Source of the DNA: Opitutaceae bacterium
GTDB taxonomy: Bacteria > Verrucomicrobiota > Verrucomicrobiia > Opitutales > Opitutaceae
Direction of reading: 5' to 3'
NCBI GenBank assembly: GCA_017994935.1
Contig: JAGOJU010000003.1
Span: forward strand, 62,001-126,000
DNA length: 64,000 bases
Positions 9,788 through 19,922 of the stretch are shown here, in pieces. Under the pieces are notes generated by a model, which was not told where the DNA came from, searched no databases, and saw only the letters and a program-made list of their open reading frames with translations. The stretch's first letter is position 1; each line of letters opens with the position of its first letter. The translations under genes were made by a program, and so were the position numbers.

Positions 9788-10621
9788 TCAAAGGGCCGAC
9801 AGCGGAACTCCCCGTCCCTGACAGAATCGTTGAAGGTCTTCGGGCATTTCGGATTCAAAACGATATGGCATCCCGGCGGCATGCAGGTCGACCAGACTGC
9901 AATGCAACGCCTGACGGGGCAGCCAGAGGCGTTCCTCGAGCGCAGGTGTCCATCCGTGTTCGATGAACTCAAGAAACAGCCTGGGATCAGGTCCGTAAAT
10001 CTTGTCGCCTACCACGGAGTGCCCCAGCCATTGCGCATGCGCCCGGATCTGGTGTTTACGCCCGCTCTCCGTCCTCACCCTCGCAAGCGTGACACTCCCA
10101 TCTCCTGATGCGAAGCCAAGGGGCTCAAAGTGAGTGATCGCAGGCTGCCCCTTGCCATCCGTCCTCACACTGCTCTTGACGGTGACCGGACACCCCTCAT
10201 CCGGTCCCAGTGGCTGGTCAACCGACACAGGGTCACGCAGGGATCCCGTCAGCACGACCAGATACTCCTTGGTGTAGCGCCTCTCCTGCACCGCCATCTG
10301 GAGTTGTCGAGCAATCGCAGCCGTTTTCGCAAAGATCACGAGGCCACTCGTCTCCCGATCGAGTCTGAAAACAAGGTGGGATGCCGTATCCCCACCCCGG
10401 TGCTCCCTGACAGCACCGGCAAGACTGGACCATGGTCCCTCCTTTGAGGGATGACAGACCACATCGCCCGGCTTCTCGACCACCAGCACCCGTTCATCCT
10501 CAAAGCATATCCAGGAGGCGAGCTCCCAAGGGGCTATCTGCCGCACCACGCCTTGCCGGAGCCTTCTCTCCCACGGCCCGATAGGCTTGGGATAGCCGTG
10601 GGGGTTTGGAACGGTATTCAT
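9788..10621 (-). CDS. RluA-family pseudouridine synthase
   Basis: From the ATG at 10621 this is a 277-residue protein; an upstream start at 10660 is possible, but the 10621 ATG has a purine-rich GGGAG ribosome-binding stretch just upstream. The catalytic block reads FRLDRETSGLVIFAKT, with the Asp of the HRLDRxTSG family motif retained and the leading His replaced by Phe. VVEKPGDVVCHPS and GRKHQIRAHAQWLGHSVVGD are the other conserved blocks. Proteins of this family isomerise uridines in rRNA or tRNA; which base this one modifies cannot be told. No S4 domain is visible. It converges on the upstream TPR gene. Confidence 0.9.
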   Translation of the reverse strand: MNTVPNPHGYPKPIGPWERRLRQGVVRQIAPWELASWICFEDERVLVVEKPGDVVCHPSKEGPWSSLAGAVREHRGGDTASHLVFRLDRETSGLVIFAKTAAIARQLQMAVQERRYTKEYLVVLTGSLRDPVSVDQPLGPDEGCPVTVKSSVRTDGKGQPAITHFEPLGFASGDGSVTLARVRTESGRKHQIRAHAQWLGHSVVGDKIYGPDPRLFLEFIEHGWTPALEERLWLPRQALHCSLVDLHAAGMPYRFESEMPEDLQRFCQGRGVPLSAL

Positions 10622-10660
10622 TCCCGCTCCCTTTCCGGCCCCGAACCAACCTTCTCGCAC

Positions 10661-11046
10661 CGGCGGACGCAGTGTTTCCGAACAAAATGCAGTTCAGCAC
10701 AATCCATCGCCTGACGCTATTGCGGCACGGTCAGGGAGGCAATACGTCTGCCGGTCCCCCCCGCCATAGTCAAAACTCCCCATTAGAATTTTGGAGATCT
10801 GGCGCGCAATAAGCTGACCCACAATTGTGGCAATTTTGTGCCGTAGTTGGTTGCAAAGCCCTTCAACGGGAAACATCCTCTGCACGTCTGATCATGAAGA
10901 ACGATTTTCCGAAGGCAGGAAGATCCGCCGGTCTAAACGACGGCGCTGTCATTCAGGTTCTCCGTCAGGCAGGGATTGATGTCCGGACAAGGAACCCCGA
11001 CATCGGCCATTTCGGCCAACCCTCCGAAAGGAACCCAATAATAAAC
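10661..11046. other. Intergenic region upstream of hpf
   Basis: About 386 bp separate the divergent pseudouridine synthase and hpf. A continuous frame exists from 10825 into hpf, but its upstream part lacks family similarity and I treat it as leader. A perfect 12-bp palindrome, CCACAATTGTGG, lies at 10819-10830 in an AT-richer patch (10770-10850) that may hold the hpf promoter. No convincing -35/-10 pair or RNA gene was found. Confidence 0.5.
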
Positions 11047-11415
11047 ATGAATAGCAATAACAACGCCCCCGAACTGATCGTATCCGGTATCCACCTCCCA
11101 CTGACGCCTTCTCTGAAGACGTTCGTGCGTGAGAAATCCGACCGATTGTTTCGTCACCAGGAGCGGATCATTCGGCTCCGGGTGGAATTGGAATGCGACT
11201 CCAAGCAGGCGGTGAGCAACCGGTTCACCGCCAAGGGTCACATCGAAATCCACGGTCCCGATATGAATGCCTCGGTATCGTCGGATGAGTGCCACAAAGC
11301 CATTTCCCTCCTGGTCGATAAACTCGACCGGATGCTCAACAAGCGCGCCAAGTCCTACAAATCCAGACGGCACGCAAACGAGCCCATCCGGGTACCGCCC
11401 GTCCTGCAAACGTGA
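11047..11415 (+). CDS. hpf: Ribosome hibernation promoting factor (HPF/RaiA family, short form)
   Basis: This 122-residue protein matches the sigma-54-modulation/RaiA fold. It has an N-terminal ELIVSGIHLPLTPSLKTFV strand-helix, a central FTAKGHIEIHGPDMNAS strand pair, and the helix DECHKAISLLVDKLDRMLNKR. It binds the decoding region of the small ribosomal subunit in stationary phase and blocks translation. There is no long C-terminal dimerisation domain, so it is the short type, which in gammaproteobacteria works with RMF. The start chosen is the ATG at 11047, where family similarity begins; a GAAAGGA stretch lies somewhat far upstream. A strong terminator follows. Confidence 0.88.
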   Translation: MNSNNNAPELIVSGIHLPLTPSLKTFVREKSDRLFRHQERIIRLRVELECDSKQAVSNRFTAKGHIEIHGPDMNASVSSDECHKAISLLVDKLDRMLNKRAKSYKSRRHANEPIRVPPVLQT

Positions 11416-11450
11416 TGGCGCACCGGCCTCCCGAGGTCACGCCCTGACAA

Positions 11451-11483
11451 GAGGACCCGTCCCACAAGGACGGGTCTTTTTGT
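11451..11483 (+). terminator. Rho-independent terminator of hpf
   Basis: A perfect 9-bp stem, GACCCGTCC (11454-11462) with GGACGGGTC (11468-11476), encloses a CACAA loop and is followed by five T residues. It lies 35 bp after the hpf stop. Confidence 0.93.
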
Positions 11484-11506
11484 TGTCCGCCACCTGCACT
11501 CCGCAA

Positions 11507-14260
11507 CTACGCAGGCGGCGCACCGAGCAGCGCCAGGCACTCGATCGCGGCCAGCCCCCATTGCGCGGTGTCATTCGTCGACACTCCCGGCAACTCTTCG
11601 ACCGGGCGAAGCACTTCGGGACCTCGGATCGTGCGCACCGCATCCGCAGTGAACCGGCGTCCGCCGGGATCCCGCGCAAATTCGGACCATGCGCGCTGGG
11701 CGAGCCGCGAATCACCCATCAGCTTCGCCGCATACGCCGTAAGGCGCGAATGTCCCTGGACCAGGGGGCCGCGAGTGAGCTTTCTTCCCAGTCGTCTCAC
11801 CTGCTCCTCATCGCTGGCATTGTAGAGTTCGCAGTACTCGAGCCAGGCCTTCCTGAACCCTGGCACATCCAGAAGCTGTATCAACTCGGCACATACCTCC
11901 ACGAGTCCGAAGACCGCATTGAGGTGGCTGACCCCGATGTCCGCCGGAGCCGCCATTGAGAACTCCCCGGTTTCGAGATTGAGGGTCATGCCAGTGCTGA
12001 AGAACCCGTGAGGCTGCCGTCCGAGTGAAATCATGCTGGCCATCAGGCGGTCCCGCATCTTCTCGCTTCGCGTGCGTTCCCATTCCGTGAGCCACGCACC
12101 CGCAAGCGAGCCCCAGTCGGTGCCCACACTGACACCCACCCGCGTCACGTCCGTACTCGCACCGCGATCAAGGTCTCCAGCCGTCTTCGCCACTGAAAGC
12201 TTCCGCCCCGGGGGAACGCGCAGGAGTGCCCGTCCCGCCTCGATCTGGGCGCGCATCAGATCACCAACCCGCTCGTCGCCTGTCAGATAATAGTAGTACC
12301 TGCGATTGACCGCGGTGCTGATGCGCAGCTGCTTGGCGCTGCAACCCCAGTGGAGCACGTTGTGACGCGACCCAAGGGGTGCGAATCGTCCGACATGGTA
12401 GACATCCACCTCTCCGGTATGCCGCGTCATGGCCTCGGCAAAACGAAAGACATCGGCCCGCCCGGTGCGCAGGAAATAAAGCCAGAGCCAGATATCCGTT
12501 GAAAGTTCCGAGTTGTCCCACGCAAAGCCCCCCACGTCGTACCGCCATTCATGGCGGTACGCATCGTAGGTATGCATCACGTCGCCGTAGTTCCAGAATC
12601 CATACCAACGGCGGTCTTCGCGCTGGCCATGATAGTAGGAAAAGTTCAGCGCGAGCCTGTCCTCGATCACCCGGCGTGCAGGCGTGGAACGGTCCTCGGG
12701 AGTCCACAGATTGCCGAAGACCTCGCAGGCATGCAGATGCTCTGGCGTCGTAACCAGTTGCGGCGGATTGCGGAGGCATTCCGCCAGGTCGGCAAACTTC
12801 TGCCGGCCCGGCGTCGCCTCAAGTATCCACAGGTGCAGCTCGCTCGTGCGCGCCACTCCCGCTGGATTGTCGAAGCCGGGCTCGTAATCCTCATAGGTGA
12901 TCTCGAGGCCTCCGTTGTACTGCTTTTCGTACGTGTCCTGTCCCAGCCCGTCGTGATACGGGCGAAGGTCCATCGGAGCGGACCGGGGAGCCCAAAGCCA
13001 TGCAGTCACTTCGGTCACCTCGCGGGTCGCACCGCGAATGTCCAGTTGTGCGGGATGGCTCTGCCAGAAATTCCTGATGCCGAAGGCAACACCTCCCCTG
13101 GGGGAGCCCACATAGCCAAGTCCACCCGCACGCTGACCCTGTGCCGCCGTGAGCCAGGTGCACCCCTCGCCCGTGCGTTTGTGCAGGTCAAATCCATCGG
13201 CATTCGCCTGGTGCAGGGTCCAGTCGTTGTACGCGGCGATATAGCTCAGCCGCGAACTGACCGCCTTCGCCCACGTCTCGAGCGGCGGCGTCGCCTCGCC
13301 CGCGAGCTGGGCCTTTCGCACCGCCTCACCCGGATCGCGCCGCAGTCCCGTGATGCCGCGCACCGCCTCGGCGAATACTCCTTCTCCCTGCCCTGAGAAT
13401 CGCACGTGCCGGTCATGGAGTTCCCCTTCGATCGGAACGGAAAATCTCAGTCCGATGCCGCGGATGAAATCCTTGTGCTGATCGCCATCAAAAATGAAGG
13501 TGTGCATCACGCGGATCGCGTCGCTCCCGGCGTGGAAATACAGTCTCACCACAAACGGCAGCCAGGCCCTGTCATCCCCGCCGGCAGAGCGATGCCTGCC
13601 TTCAATCTTCACGACAGCCCGGACGGGCCCGTCCTGCTCGATTGTCACGGCGGTGACATCTCCATCAAAGGCCTCCACCTTGGCGGAAAACTCCGGCGAA
13701 TCCTGATTCAGGACGACCAGCCGCCCGTTTCTCAAGGCCTCGCGTCCCTGGCGAACAATGGAGGGAATCAGAACGCGTCCGGATTTCGACACCCAAACTT
13801 TCATGGTCCCGGTATCGATTTCATGGTGATCGTTTCTCTCGCTCACCCGGACGGACACGCTTCCCGAAGCGGCTGCTCCTGGAGCGAGTTCAAAGCTCTC
13901 GGCAGGAATGTTCCCCGCAACCGCATGTGCGGTCCATTTCAGGCTGCCATCCGGCCATGTCGCCAGAGGCCAGCTCTGCACCGGCACTGAAACACCTTCG
14001 TTGGTCTTCAATGAAAAAGTGGCCCCCGCACCATGCCTCCCGCGTGGCCATGAGACACCCCAGGTTGAACCGAAGGACGCTGCGGGCCTGCCACCCTCAA
14101 GCCAGTGCAGCGGCACCGTTTCAGTTGAAGCTGCCGCACGCGGCACGGCCGCCGCAACGGCGTTTGAGGAAGTCCTGGCCTGGAGTTCCGAAGCGATGGT
14201 GGCCGATGCGGTGGCCAGCGCGGATTTGCGAACAAAATCGCGACGAGTGAGTGACTTCAT
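11507..14260 (-). CDS. Tat-exported exo-rhamnogalacturonan-lyase-like protein (PcRGLX/YetA-like, PL26-like)
   Basis: From the ATG at 14260 the protein has 917 residues and begins with a Tat signal, LTRRDFVRKSALATASA. The N-terminal beta-rich region (about 45-130) reads VPLHWLEGGRP and WPDGSLKWTAHAV, matching the RIFT-barrel start of PcRGLX/YetA-like proteins. The later region has DWTLHQANADGF, YNGGLEITYEDYEPGFDNP, a helical toroid-like segment with HYGQREDRRWYGFWNYGD-type sequence, and HVLHWGCSAKQLR-like sequence. Such enzymes cleave unsaturated rhamnogalacturonan ends by elimination in the periplasm. A LacI-type regulator is transcribed divergently, consistent with substrate-induced pectin degradation. 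Catalytic residues were not verified, so the specificity is inferred. Confidence 0.65.
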   Translation of the reverse strand: MKSLTRRDFVRKSALATASATIASELQARTSSNAVAAAVPRAAASTETVPLHWLEGGRPAASFGSTWGVSWPRGRHGAGATFSLKTNEGVSVPVQSWPLATWPDGSLKWTAHAVAGNIPAESFELAPGAAASGSVSVRVSERNDHHEIDTGTMKVWVSKSGRVLIPSIVRQGREALRNGRLVVLNQDSPEFSAKVEAFDGDVTAVTIEQDGPVRAVVKIEGRHRSAGGDDRAWLPFVVRLYFHAGSDAIRVMHTFIFDGDQHKDFIRGIGLRFSVPIEGELHDRHVRFSGQGEGVFAEAVRGITGLRRDPGEAVRKAQLAGEATPPLETWAKAVSSRLSYIAAYNDWTLHQANADGFDLHKRTGEGCTWLTAAQGQRAGGLGYVGSPRGGVAFGIRNFWQSHPAQLDIRGATREVTEVTAWLWAPRSAPMDLRPYHDGLGQDTYEKQYNGGLEITYEDYEPGFDNPAGVARTSELHLWILEATPGRQKFADLAECLRNPPQLVTTPEHLHACEVFGNLWTPEDRSTPARRVIEDRLALNFSYYHGQREDRRWYGFWNYGDVMHTYDAYRHEWRYDVGGFAWDNSELSTDIWLWLYFLRTGRADVFRFAEAMTRHTGEVDVYHVGRFAPLGSRHNVLHWGCSAKQLRISTAVNRRYYYYLTGDERVGDLMRAQIEAGRALLRVPPGRKLSVAKTAGDLDRGASTDVTRVGVSVGTDWGSLAGAWLTEWERTRSEKMRDRLMASMISLGRQPHGFFSTGMTLNLETGEFSMAAPADIGVSHLNAVFGLVEVCAELIQLLDVPGFRKAWLEYCELYNASDEEQVRRLGRKLTRGPLVQGHSRLTAYAAKLMGDSRLAQRAWSEFARDPGGRRFTADAVRTIRGPEVLRPVEELPGVSTNDTAQWGLAAIECLALLGAPPA

Positions 14261-14476
14261 GGAGATGGACGGAGTGGGTACTGAGAATGTCGGAGCGAAA
14301 GAGAATTTTCGCAATCCCGCCACCCGGATCCATTTTCCCGGCGGGTGTCGATCGTGTTCATGCAGGCAGTTCGTTTCACGGGGGCAGCGACCGCCCGCAG
14401 AATCTGACTTTCAGAACGGCGTGTCGATCCGCCCCTTTGCGGAAAATTTCTGACAGTCATTTTTTCTTCGACGAGC

Positions 14477-15610
14477 ATGTCCGTCCCGTTAGGTTTGAAT
14501 CAGATGGCCGCCCCCACCCTGCGATCCCTGGCACGCGAACTTGGTCTCTCGCGCACAACGGTTTCCGACGCCCTCTGCGGATCGCTGCGGGTCAAGCCGG
14601 CGACCGCGGAGCGTGTCCGGGCAGCGGCGAAGGCAGCCGGTTACGAACGAAATCCACTCACCGGCGCGGTCATGTCGCAATTGCGCCGTTCGCGCACGCA
14701 GCAGTTCCGGGGCGTGCTTGCCGCAGTGGAAATTGTGGAGGATGTCCGTTCGGGTATTGCCGTGCGCTATAATTCCGCGCTCCTTGCCGGGATCTCGGAT
14801 CGGGCGAGCCAGCTGGGCTTCAATGTCGAGCGTTTCGTTGTTGGTCCCCAAGGGGTGCGCATCAAGCGCCTCGACACCATCCTTCACACGCGCGGCATAC
14901 AGGGGGTGATCCTCTTGCCCGCCAGCGGATTTCCTGACCTGACGGCGCTCGACTGGAATCGCTACACTGGCATCTACACCGACTATTTCATCGACCATCC
15001 CCCGCTGCACTGCGTGTGCTCCGATCACTATCGCTCGATGATTGCGCTCCTGCGCGATCTGCGCGAGCGGGGTTATCGGCGACCCGGATTGTTCATGGAA
15101 ATCCCGCTGAGCGAGCGGCTCCAATACCGCTGGGAAGGCGCATTCCTTGCGGTCCAGAATGTGATGTCAGGCATCGCTGCCGTGCCGACGCTGCGACTTC
15201 AGGACATCACCCGGCCCAGTTTCGAAGCCTGGTTCAAAAAATACAACCCGGACGTTGTCATCGGCCACTCGCCCGAGGCCGTCACCTGGATGAAGTCCAG
15301 CGGTGCACGCCTTCCAAAAACCCATGGCTTCGTCTGCCTGAATGTCCTCCGCACAAGCGGAAACTGCGCCACCCTCGACTTGCAGACCGCCCAGCTCGGC
15401 GCCCGGGCAGCCGAACTCGTCGTGGGACAGCTGCTCCACAATGAACTGGGAATTCCCTCGCAGCCTTCGCTGACAACCATCCCAGCCAGATTGATCGACG
15501 GCCCCACCCTGCGCAGCGCACCCAGGCCAAGAACTTCAGTCGCGCAAACGCCGTCGGCAGGACTGCCGGCAAACGACGCTCTTCGCACTCTCAGGCTGCA
15601 GGAGACCTGA
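14477..15610 (+). CDS. LacI-family transcriptional regulator
   Basis: This 377-residue protein has an N-terminal helix-turn-helix and hinge (TLRSLARELGLSRTTVSDAL, then RVRAAAKAAGYERNP), followed by a periplasmic-binding-protein-like ligand domain with GVLAAVEIV, GIQGVILLPASGF and the C-terminal GARAAELVVGQLL helix. An ATG at 14504, immediately before the HTH, is an alternative start; neither candidate has a strong ribosome-binding site. The lyase gene is divergent across 216 bp, so the regulator probably controls it and itself in response to a sugar or oligosaccharide. No operator palindrome could be assigned confidently. Confidence 0.9.
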   Translation: MSVPLGLNQMAAPTLRSLARELGLSRTTVSDALCGSLRVKPATAERVRAAAKAAGYERNPLTGAVMSQLRRSRTQQFRGVLAAVEIVEDVRSGIAVRYNSALLAGISDRASQLGFNVERFVVGPQGVRIKRLDTILHTRGIQGVILLPASGFPDLTALDWNRYTGIYTDYFIDHPPLHCVCSDHYRSMIALLRDLRERGYRRPGLFMEIPLSERLQYRWEGAFLAVQNVMSGIAAVPTLRLQDITRPSFEAWFKKYNPDVVIGHSPEAVTWMKSSGARLPKTHGFVCLNVLRTSGNCATLDLQTAQLGARAAELVVGQLLHNELGIPSQPSLTTIPARLIDGPTLRSAPRPRTSVAQTPSAGLPANDALRTLRLQET

Positions 15611-15783
15611 TCCCCCCTTTGCTCCACTCTCGCCGAATTCGCGCCAAGGACACATGAGCCCCGCGACCATGCCCGAACAGGCGCTGGGCCAAATGCGGTC
15701 TAATGGTTGCGTTCGAAAGATTCCATGCAGAAGCAAGGGTTTCGAACCAGCGGTATTGCACGGCACCCGTCATGCCACCCAGC

Positions 15784-18700
15784 TCACCTTCGAAACAGGG
15801 CTGCAAGTGAATTCAGGTCCTTGAGGGGCTGCTTTCCTGATTGCCCGGTCTGCACCTTGGTGATCGCGGGAGCTGATTTTGGCGCCGCTGGTGCCGGCAG
15901 ATGGTCCGCGCCGCACGCTTCCGAAAGCACACGATCGAGCTTGACCGCGGAAATCGTCTCCGCCGTTCCAAGTTCCTGCGCAAACAGGCTGACGCGGAAC
16001 TCCTCGACCATCCATCGCACCGGATCATCAAATCCTTTCAGCGCAACCGCCCTTGCATAGGGCGCGAGTAATGCAGCGCGTTCGCGATCTTTGACTGGAT
16101 TCTGCCGCCAGCGGTCGTTGCGCATCTGCATCGCCTGCAGGTACCGCGGCAGTTGCTTCAATCGTTCGTATGGAATCTTTTTCAAAAAGTCAGTGGACAG
16201 CAGGTTGCCGAGGTCCTTCGACAAATCAGGATAGGGATCGGGGACAACCTGCAACGACTGGCGCAGTTCCAGAATCTCTTTCAGCAGATCGGTCAGGCGC
16301 GGCACGATTCCCCGCAGCTCTGATTTGGATTTCTCTGCGGCCTTCTCAAACGACGCTCGCGTCAGGGTTGCCACCCTCGCTGGATCCGTCACCCAACGCC
16401 GTATCGAGGCATGCGCATCAGCCTGCAATTCCGCGACCGGCGCGAGGGTGGCGCTCAACGCACCGATCTGACGCAGCGCGCGCAATTCCTTTTCGAGCCA
16501 TGCGAGTTCGTACCGCAGGGCAAGATCCAGCAGCCGCGCCAGTCCGAGTTGCATCGCCCGACGGGCTTCGTCCCGAGCGCGGAACAGTCGCAAGGCAACT
16601 CCCGTACCACCGCCCACCAGCGCCGGAAAGGCAAACACAGGGAGCCCAGCCTGCTCGGTGACGCGCACCTCGGCGGGAATATCGCCATACTCCCACGTCA
16701 TGGATTCGGGCCTTTCCCATTGCCGCCTGGCCAGGCGCCAAGATTCAGGATCCTCACGCGCCACCGCCGCCGATGCCTCACGCGCCTGCGCCGCGAGCGC
16801 GGATTTCACCTCGTCAAGGTTGCGACTCGCGACAAGTTCCGCGCCATCGGCATCCTTCACGCAAACCCGCACGCGGAGATGCTCCGGAAACGGCCGATCC
16901 GACCAGTAACCGGGATCGATGCGCAATTGATGGCTATCAAACAGGTATTCCGCGAGCACTTCGTCGAAAGGCGAGGCGTGGTCCCTTAACCGCGCCAGCG
17001 ATGCGACGCCGAGTGTCACGGTCTTGACCGATTCCGCCAGGGGAACAAACAGCCTCCGGCAGTCCTTGGGCAGCGCACGCAAACGATGCTCCACCTTCGC
17101 GGCCAGATGTCCCGGCACAGCCCAGTCCAGAAGTGCCGGGGTAAGCCTGGCTGCATCATGACTGCTGACCTCGAGATTGACGCCGTCATCCGTCTGGCCC
17201 GGCCTGTAGGCATAATGGAGCGGAAGTGCCCGATTTTCCAATGGTACAGCTCCGGGGAACGAGGCATGGTCGGGCTCGAGTCCTCCGGATTCACGAAGGT
17301 CCTCCGCCCGAAGTTTCAGAAAATCCGGTTCCGATCCGCGGCGGTGCCGCACGAGGTCGACCAATTCAGCGACCGCTGATACGCCGCGAGGTGCGTTTCC
17401 GGGGTCTGTTTCTGGCGCACGCGTCTCCGACTCGAGCGAGCGCGCATAGAATCGATAGAGCGACTCATCGAGGTTAAGGTATCCTGCATCACGTGTCCGC
17501 GTGAGAACCTCCTCCACCTGCTGGCGAATCGCCCGGTTGTGAACAAGAAAATCGAACGGCCAGGTGATGGTGTCACCAACGAGCCCTTCGCGAATAAAGA
17601 TATCCGTCGCATGCACCGGATCAATCCGGCCGTAACCGATGGCGCGGGTGTCGAGTTCTAGACCATGGAGTCGCGTGCGCTGCTTGACCATCACCCGTCC
17701 GCCGTCGGCATTCCAGAAGGGTTCGCCATGGCTGGTCTTCAGGATGTGACCCGCAAGATCGAGCACCCAGGCGGGATCGATGCGCGCACAGGTTCTCGCA
17801 TAGAGACGCGAGGTCTCGACAATCTCCGAACTCATGATCCACGGCGGAACACGCACCGGTTTCCTCTCGGTTTTGCCGTCCCTCCCGCGCCGCACGGGCT
17901 CCTCCCGGCGATGCAGGACCGAACCGGGAAATAGCACGACGCGCCTGTCGTGGGTGGCCTTGTAGATCCGGTTCTCCGCATCCCATTTCGCGATGTTCCC
18001 CAGTGAACCGGCAAGCACACTCCTGTGGACAGCCCGGTAGCCCGCGCCTCCGTATGCCATCATCGCCTCGTTCGCGGGCGCGTCCGACGCAGGCAGTCCG
18101 TCGAATACCGACGAAGGCGAAAAGTCGCTTCTCTGCCCGAGGACGTCCATGAGCTGGAAATGGATGTCTCGCCATTCGCGAAGGCGAACGTAACTCAGAA
18201 AGTGCTCGTGACAGAACCGGCGCAGTCGCGACTGGGAAAGGCGGTCAAACTGCTCGTGATACGCATTCCAGATCGCCAGCAGAGTGAGAAAGTCCGACTC
18301 CGGATGGCGGAACCGCCGGTGTGCAGCATCCGCCGCCGCCTGTTTCTCCAGGGGCCGTTCCCTCGGATCCTGCACCGACAACCCCGCGGCTATGATCAAC
18401 ACCTCCTTGAGGCACTTCTCCTTGCGCGCCTGGAGAATCATGCGGCCCACCGTCGGATCCACAGGGAGGCGGGCGAGTTCCTGGCCGACCGCTGTCAGCG
18501 TGCGGACGCCATCCGGCGATTCAACCGCACTGGCATCCGATGCGCCCTTTGCATGGTTCCGCACACCCGGGGCCATCGCCCCGAGTTCCTCGAGCAGCGC
18601 ATAACCGGACCGGATCGCCTTGCCCGAGGGAGGATTGATGAAGGGGAAACGTTCAATGTCACCCAGACCGAAGGCCTTCAGGCGGAGGATGACATCAGCC

Positions 18701-19890
18701 AGGTTCGCCCTCTGGATCTCGGGCTGGGTGAATCGCTGCCGCGCCTGGTAGTCTGTTTCTGAATACAGCCGGATGCAGACGCCGTCCGCGACACGTCCGG
18801 CACGCCCCGCCCGCTGGTCGGCGCTGGACTGGGAAATTGCCTCGATCGGCAGACGCCTCGTGCGAGCCTGCGGGGAATACCTGCTGAGCCGCGCCATCCC
18901 CGTGTCCACGACATACCGGATGCCGGGAATGGTCAGCGAAGTCTCGGCGATGTTGGTCGCAAGAATGACCTTGCGACTCGAACTCGGAGCAAACACACGC
19001 TGCTGCTCCGCGTTCGTCAGGCGTCCAAACAGCGGGATCACATCGATACGGCCGTTTGAAATTCCTCCCCGACCCTCGAGCATCTCGCCCAGTTCGCGGA
19101 TGTCCCTCTCGCTGGGCAGGAAGGTCAGGATGTCGCCCCCATCCGTTTCCGCCAGCACCTTTTCGATCGCCTGCGCAGCACCGTCAACATAGTGCAACGC
19201 CTCGACCCTGGCGGACTGCTCCGCCTCTCGGTCCGGCTCATCGGGGTCCTCGACATAATCGCTGCCCAATCCATCCAGCGGAGAGTAGATCAACTCGACA
19301 GGATAGGTGCGTCCGGAGACGTGAATGATCGGCGCCCCATCAAATGCCTGGCTGAATGCCTCCGTGTCGATTGTGGCCGAAGTGATGATGATCCTGAGTT
19401 CCGGACGCTTGAACCGCAGGGTGCGCAAATGGCCAAGCAGGAAGTCGATGTTGAGCGATCGCTCGTGCGCCTCGTCGACGATGACCGTGTCATAGGCACG
19501 CAGCATCGGATCGCTCTGGACCTCCGCCAACAGCATGCCGTCCGTCAGGAACTTGATGACCGTGTCGCGCGACGTGCGGTCATCGAAACGGATCTTGCAG
19601 CCGACCGGCCCTCCCCACTCGACTCCCAGTTCCGAAGCGACGCGACGCGAGACGGAAAGTGCGGCCACCCGCCTCGGCTGCGTGCAGGCGATCATGCCCC
19701 GCTGTCCCCCTCCCGCCGCGAGACACATCTTCGGTATCTGGGTCGTTTTTCCAGATCCCGTTTCTCCCGCGAGGATCAGCACCGGATGTGTCTGAAGGCT
19801 GGCAATGATTTCCTCTGCCCGGGCGCTGATCGGCAGGTCGGATGGAAATTCGACCCGGAAGGCAAACGGCTTTTGATCTGGCTTTGGCAC
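15784..19890 (-). CDS. hrpA: ATP-dependent RNA helicase HrpA (DEAH box)
   Basis: This DExH-box protein of about 1368 residues shows Walker A GETGSGKTT, the DEAH box in VIVDEAHERS, motif III SAT, and the helicase C motifs including SSADQRAGRAGRVADG. The HA2/OB region follows, then a long C-terminal extension of the DUF3418 type found in HrpA. Its size fits HrpA (1300 aa in E. coli). HrpA unwinds RNA and helps rescue stalled ribosomes and process mRNA. The frame is open to 19944, but that start would overlap the divergent gene at 19923; a GTG at 19890 with an upstream AAGGGA stretch fits better and is used here. Confidence 0.92.
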   Translation of the reverse strand: MPKPDQKPFAFRVEFPSDLPISARAEEIIASLQTHPVLILAGETGSGKTTQIPKMCLAAGGGQRGMIACTQPRRVAALSVSRRVASELGVEWGGPVGCKIRFDDRTSRDTVIKFLTDGMLLAEVQSDPMLRAYDTVIVDEAHERSLNIDFLLGHLRTLRFKRPELRIIITSATIDTEAFSQAFDGAPIIHVSGRTYPVELIYSPLDGLGSDYVEDPDEPDREAEQSARVEALHYVDGAAQAIEKVLAETDGGDILTFLPSERDIRELGEMLEGRGGISNGRIDVIPLFGRLTNAEQQRVFAPSSSRKVILATNIAETSLTIPGIRYVVDTGMARLSRYSPQARTRRLPIEAISQSSADQRAGRAGRVADGVCIRLYSETDYQARQRFTQPEIQRANLADVILRLKAFGLGDIERFPFINPPSGKAIRSGYALLEELGAMAPGVRNHAKGASDASAVESPDGVRTLTAVGQELARLPVDPTVGRMILQARKEKCLKEVLIIAAGLSVQDPRERPLEKQAAADAAHRRFRHPESDFLTLLAIWNAYHEQFDRLSQSRLRRFCHEHFLSYVRLREWRDIHFQLMDVLGQRSDFSPSSVFDGLPASDAPANEAMMAYGGAGYRAVHRSVLAGSLGNIAKWDAENRIYKATHDRRVVLFPGSVLHRREEPVRRGRDGKTERKPVRVPPWIMSSEIVETSRLYARTCARIDPAWVLDLAGHILKTSHGEPFWNADGGRVMVKQRTRLHGLELDTRAIGYGRIDPVHATDIFIREGLVGDTITWPFDFLVHNRAIRQQVEEVLTRTRDAGYLNLDESLYRFYARSLESETRAPETDPGNAPRGVSAVAELVDLVRHRRGSEPDFLKLRAEDLRESGGLEPDHASFPGAVPLENRALPLHYAYRPGQTDDGVNLEVSSHDAARLTPALLDWAVPGHLAAKVEHRLRALPKDCRRLFVPLAESVKTVTLGVASLARLRDHASPFDEVLAEYLFDSHQLRIDPGYWSDRPFPEHLRVRVCVKDADGAELVASRNLDEVKSALAAQAREASAAVAREDPESWRLARRQWERPESMTWEYGDIPAEVRVTEQAGLPVFAFPALVGGGTGVALRLFRARDEARRAMQLGLARLLDLALRYELAWLEKELRALRQIGALSATLAPVAELQADAHASIRRWVTDPARVATLTRASFEKAAEKSKSELRGIVPRLTDLLKEILELRQSLQVVPDPYPDLSKDLGNLLSTDFLKKIPYERLKQLPRYLQAMQMRNDRWRQNPVKDRERAALLAPYARAVALKGFDDPVRWMVEEFRVSLFAQELGTAETISAVKLDRVLSEACGADHLPAPAAPKSAPAITKVQTGQSGKQPLKDLNSLAALFRR

Positions 19891-19922
19891 GGTGTAATCG
19901 CGGAAATGTCCCTTCCCTAACG

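Noticed and set aside
12551..13396. Plus-strand frame of 281 residues
   Set aside because: It is antisense to the PL26-like gene and has no plausible domain.
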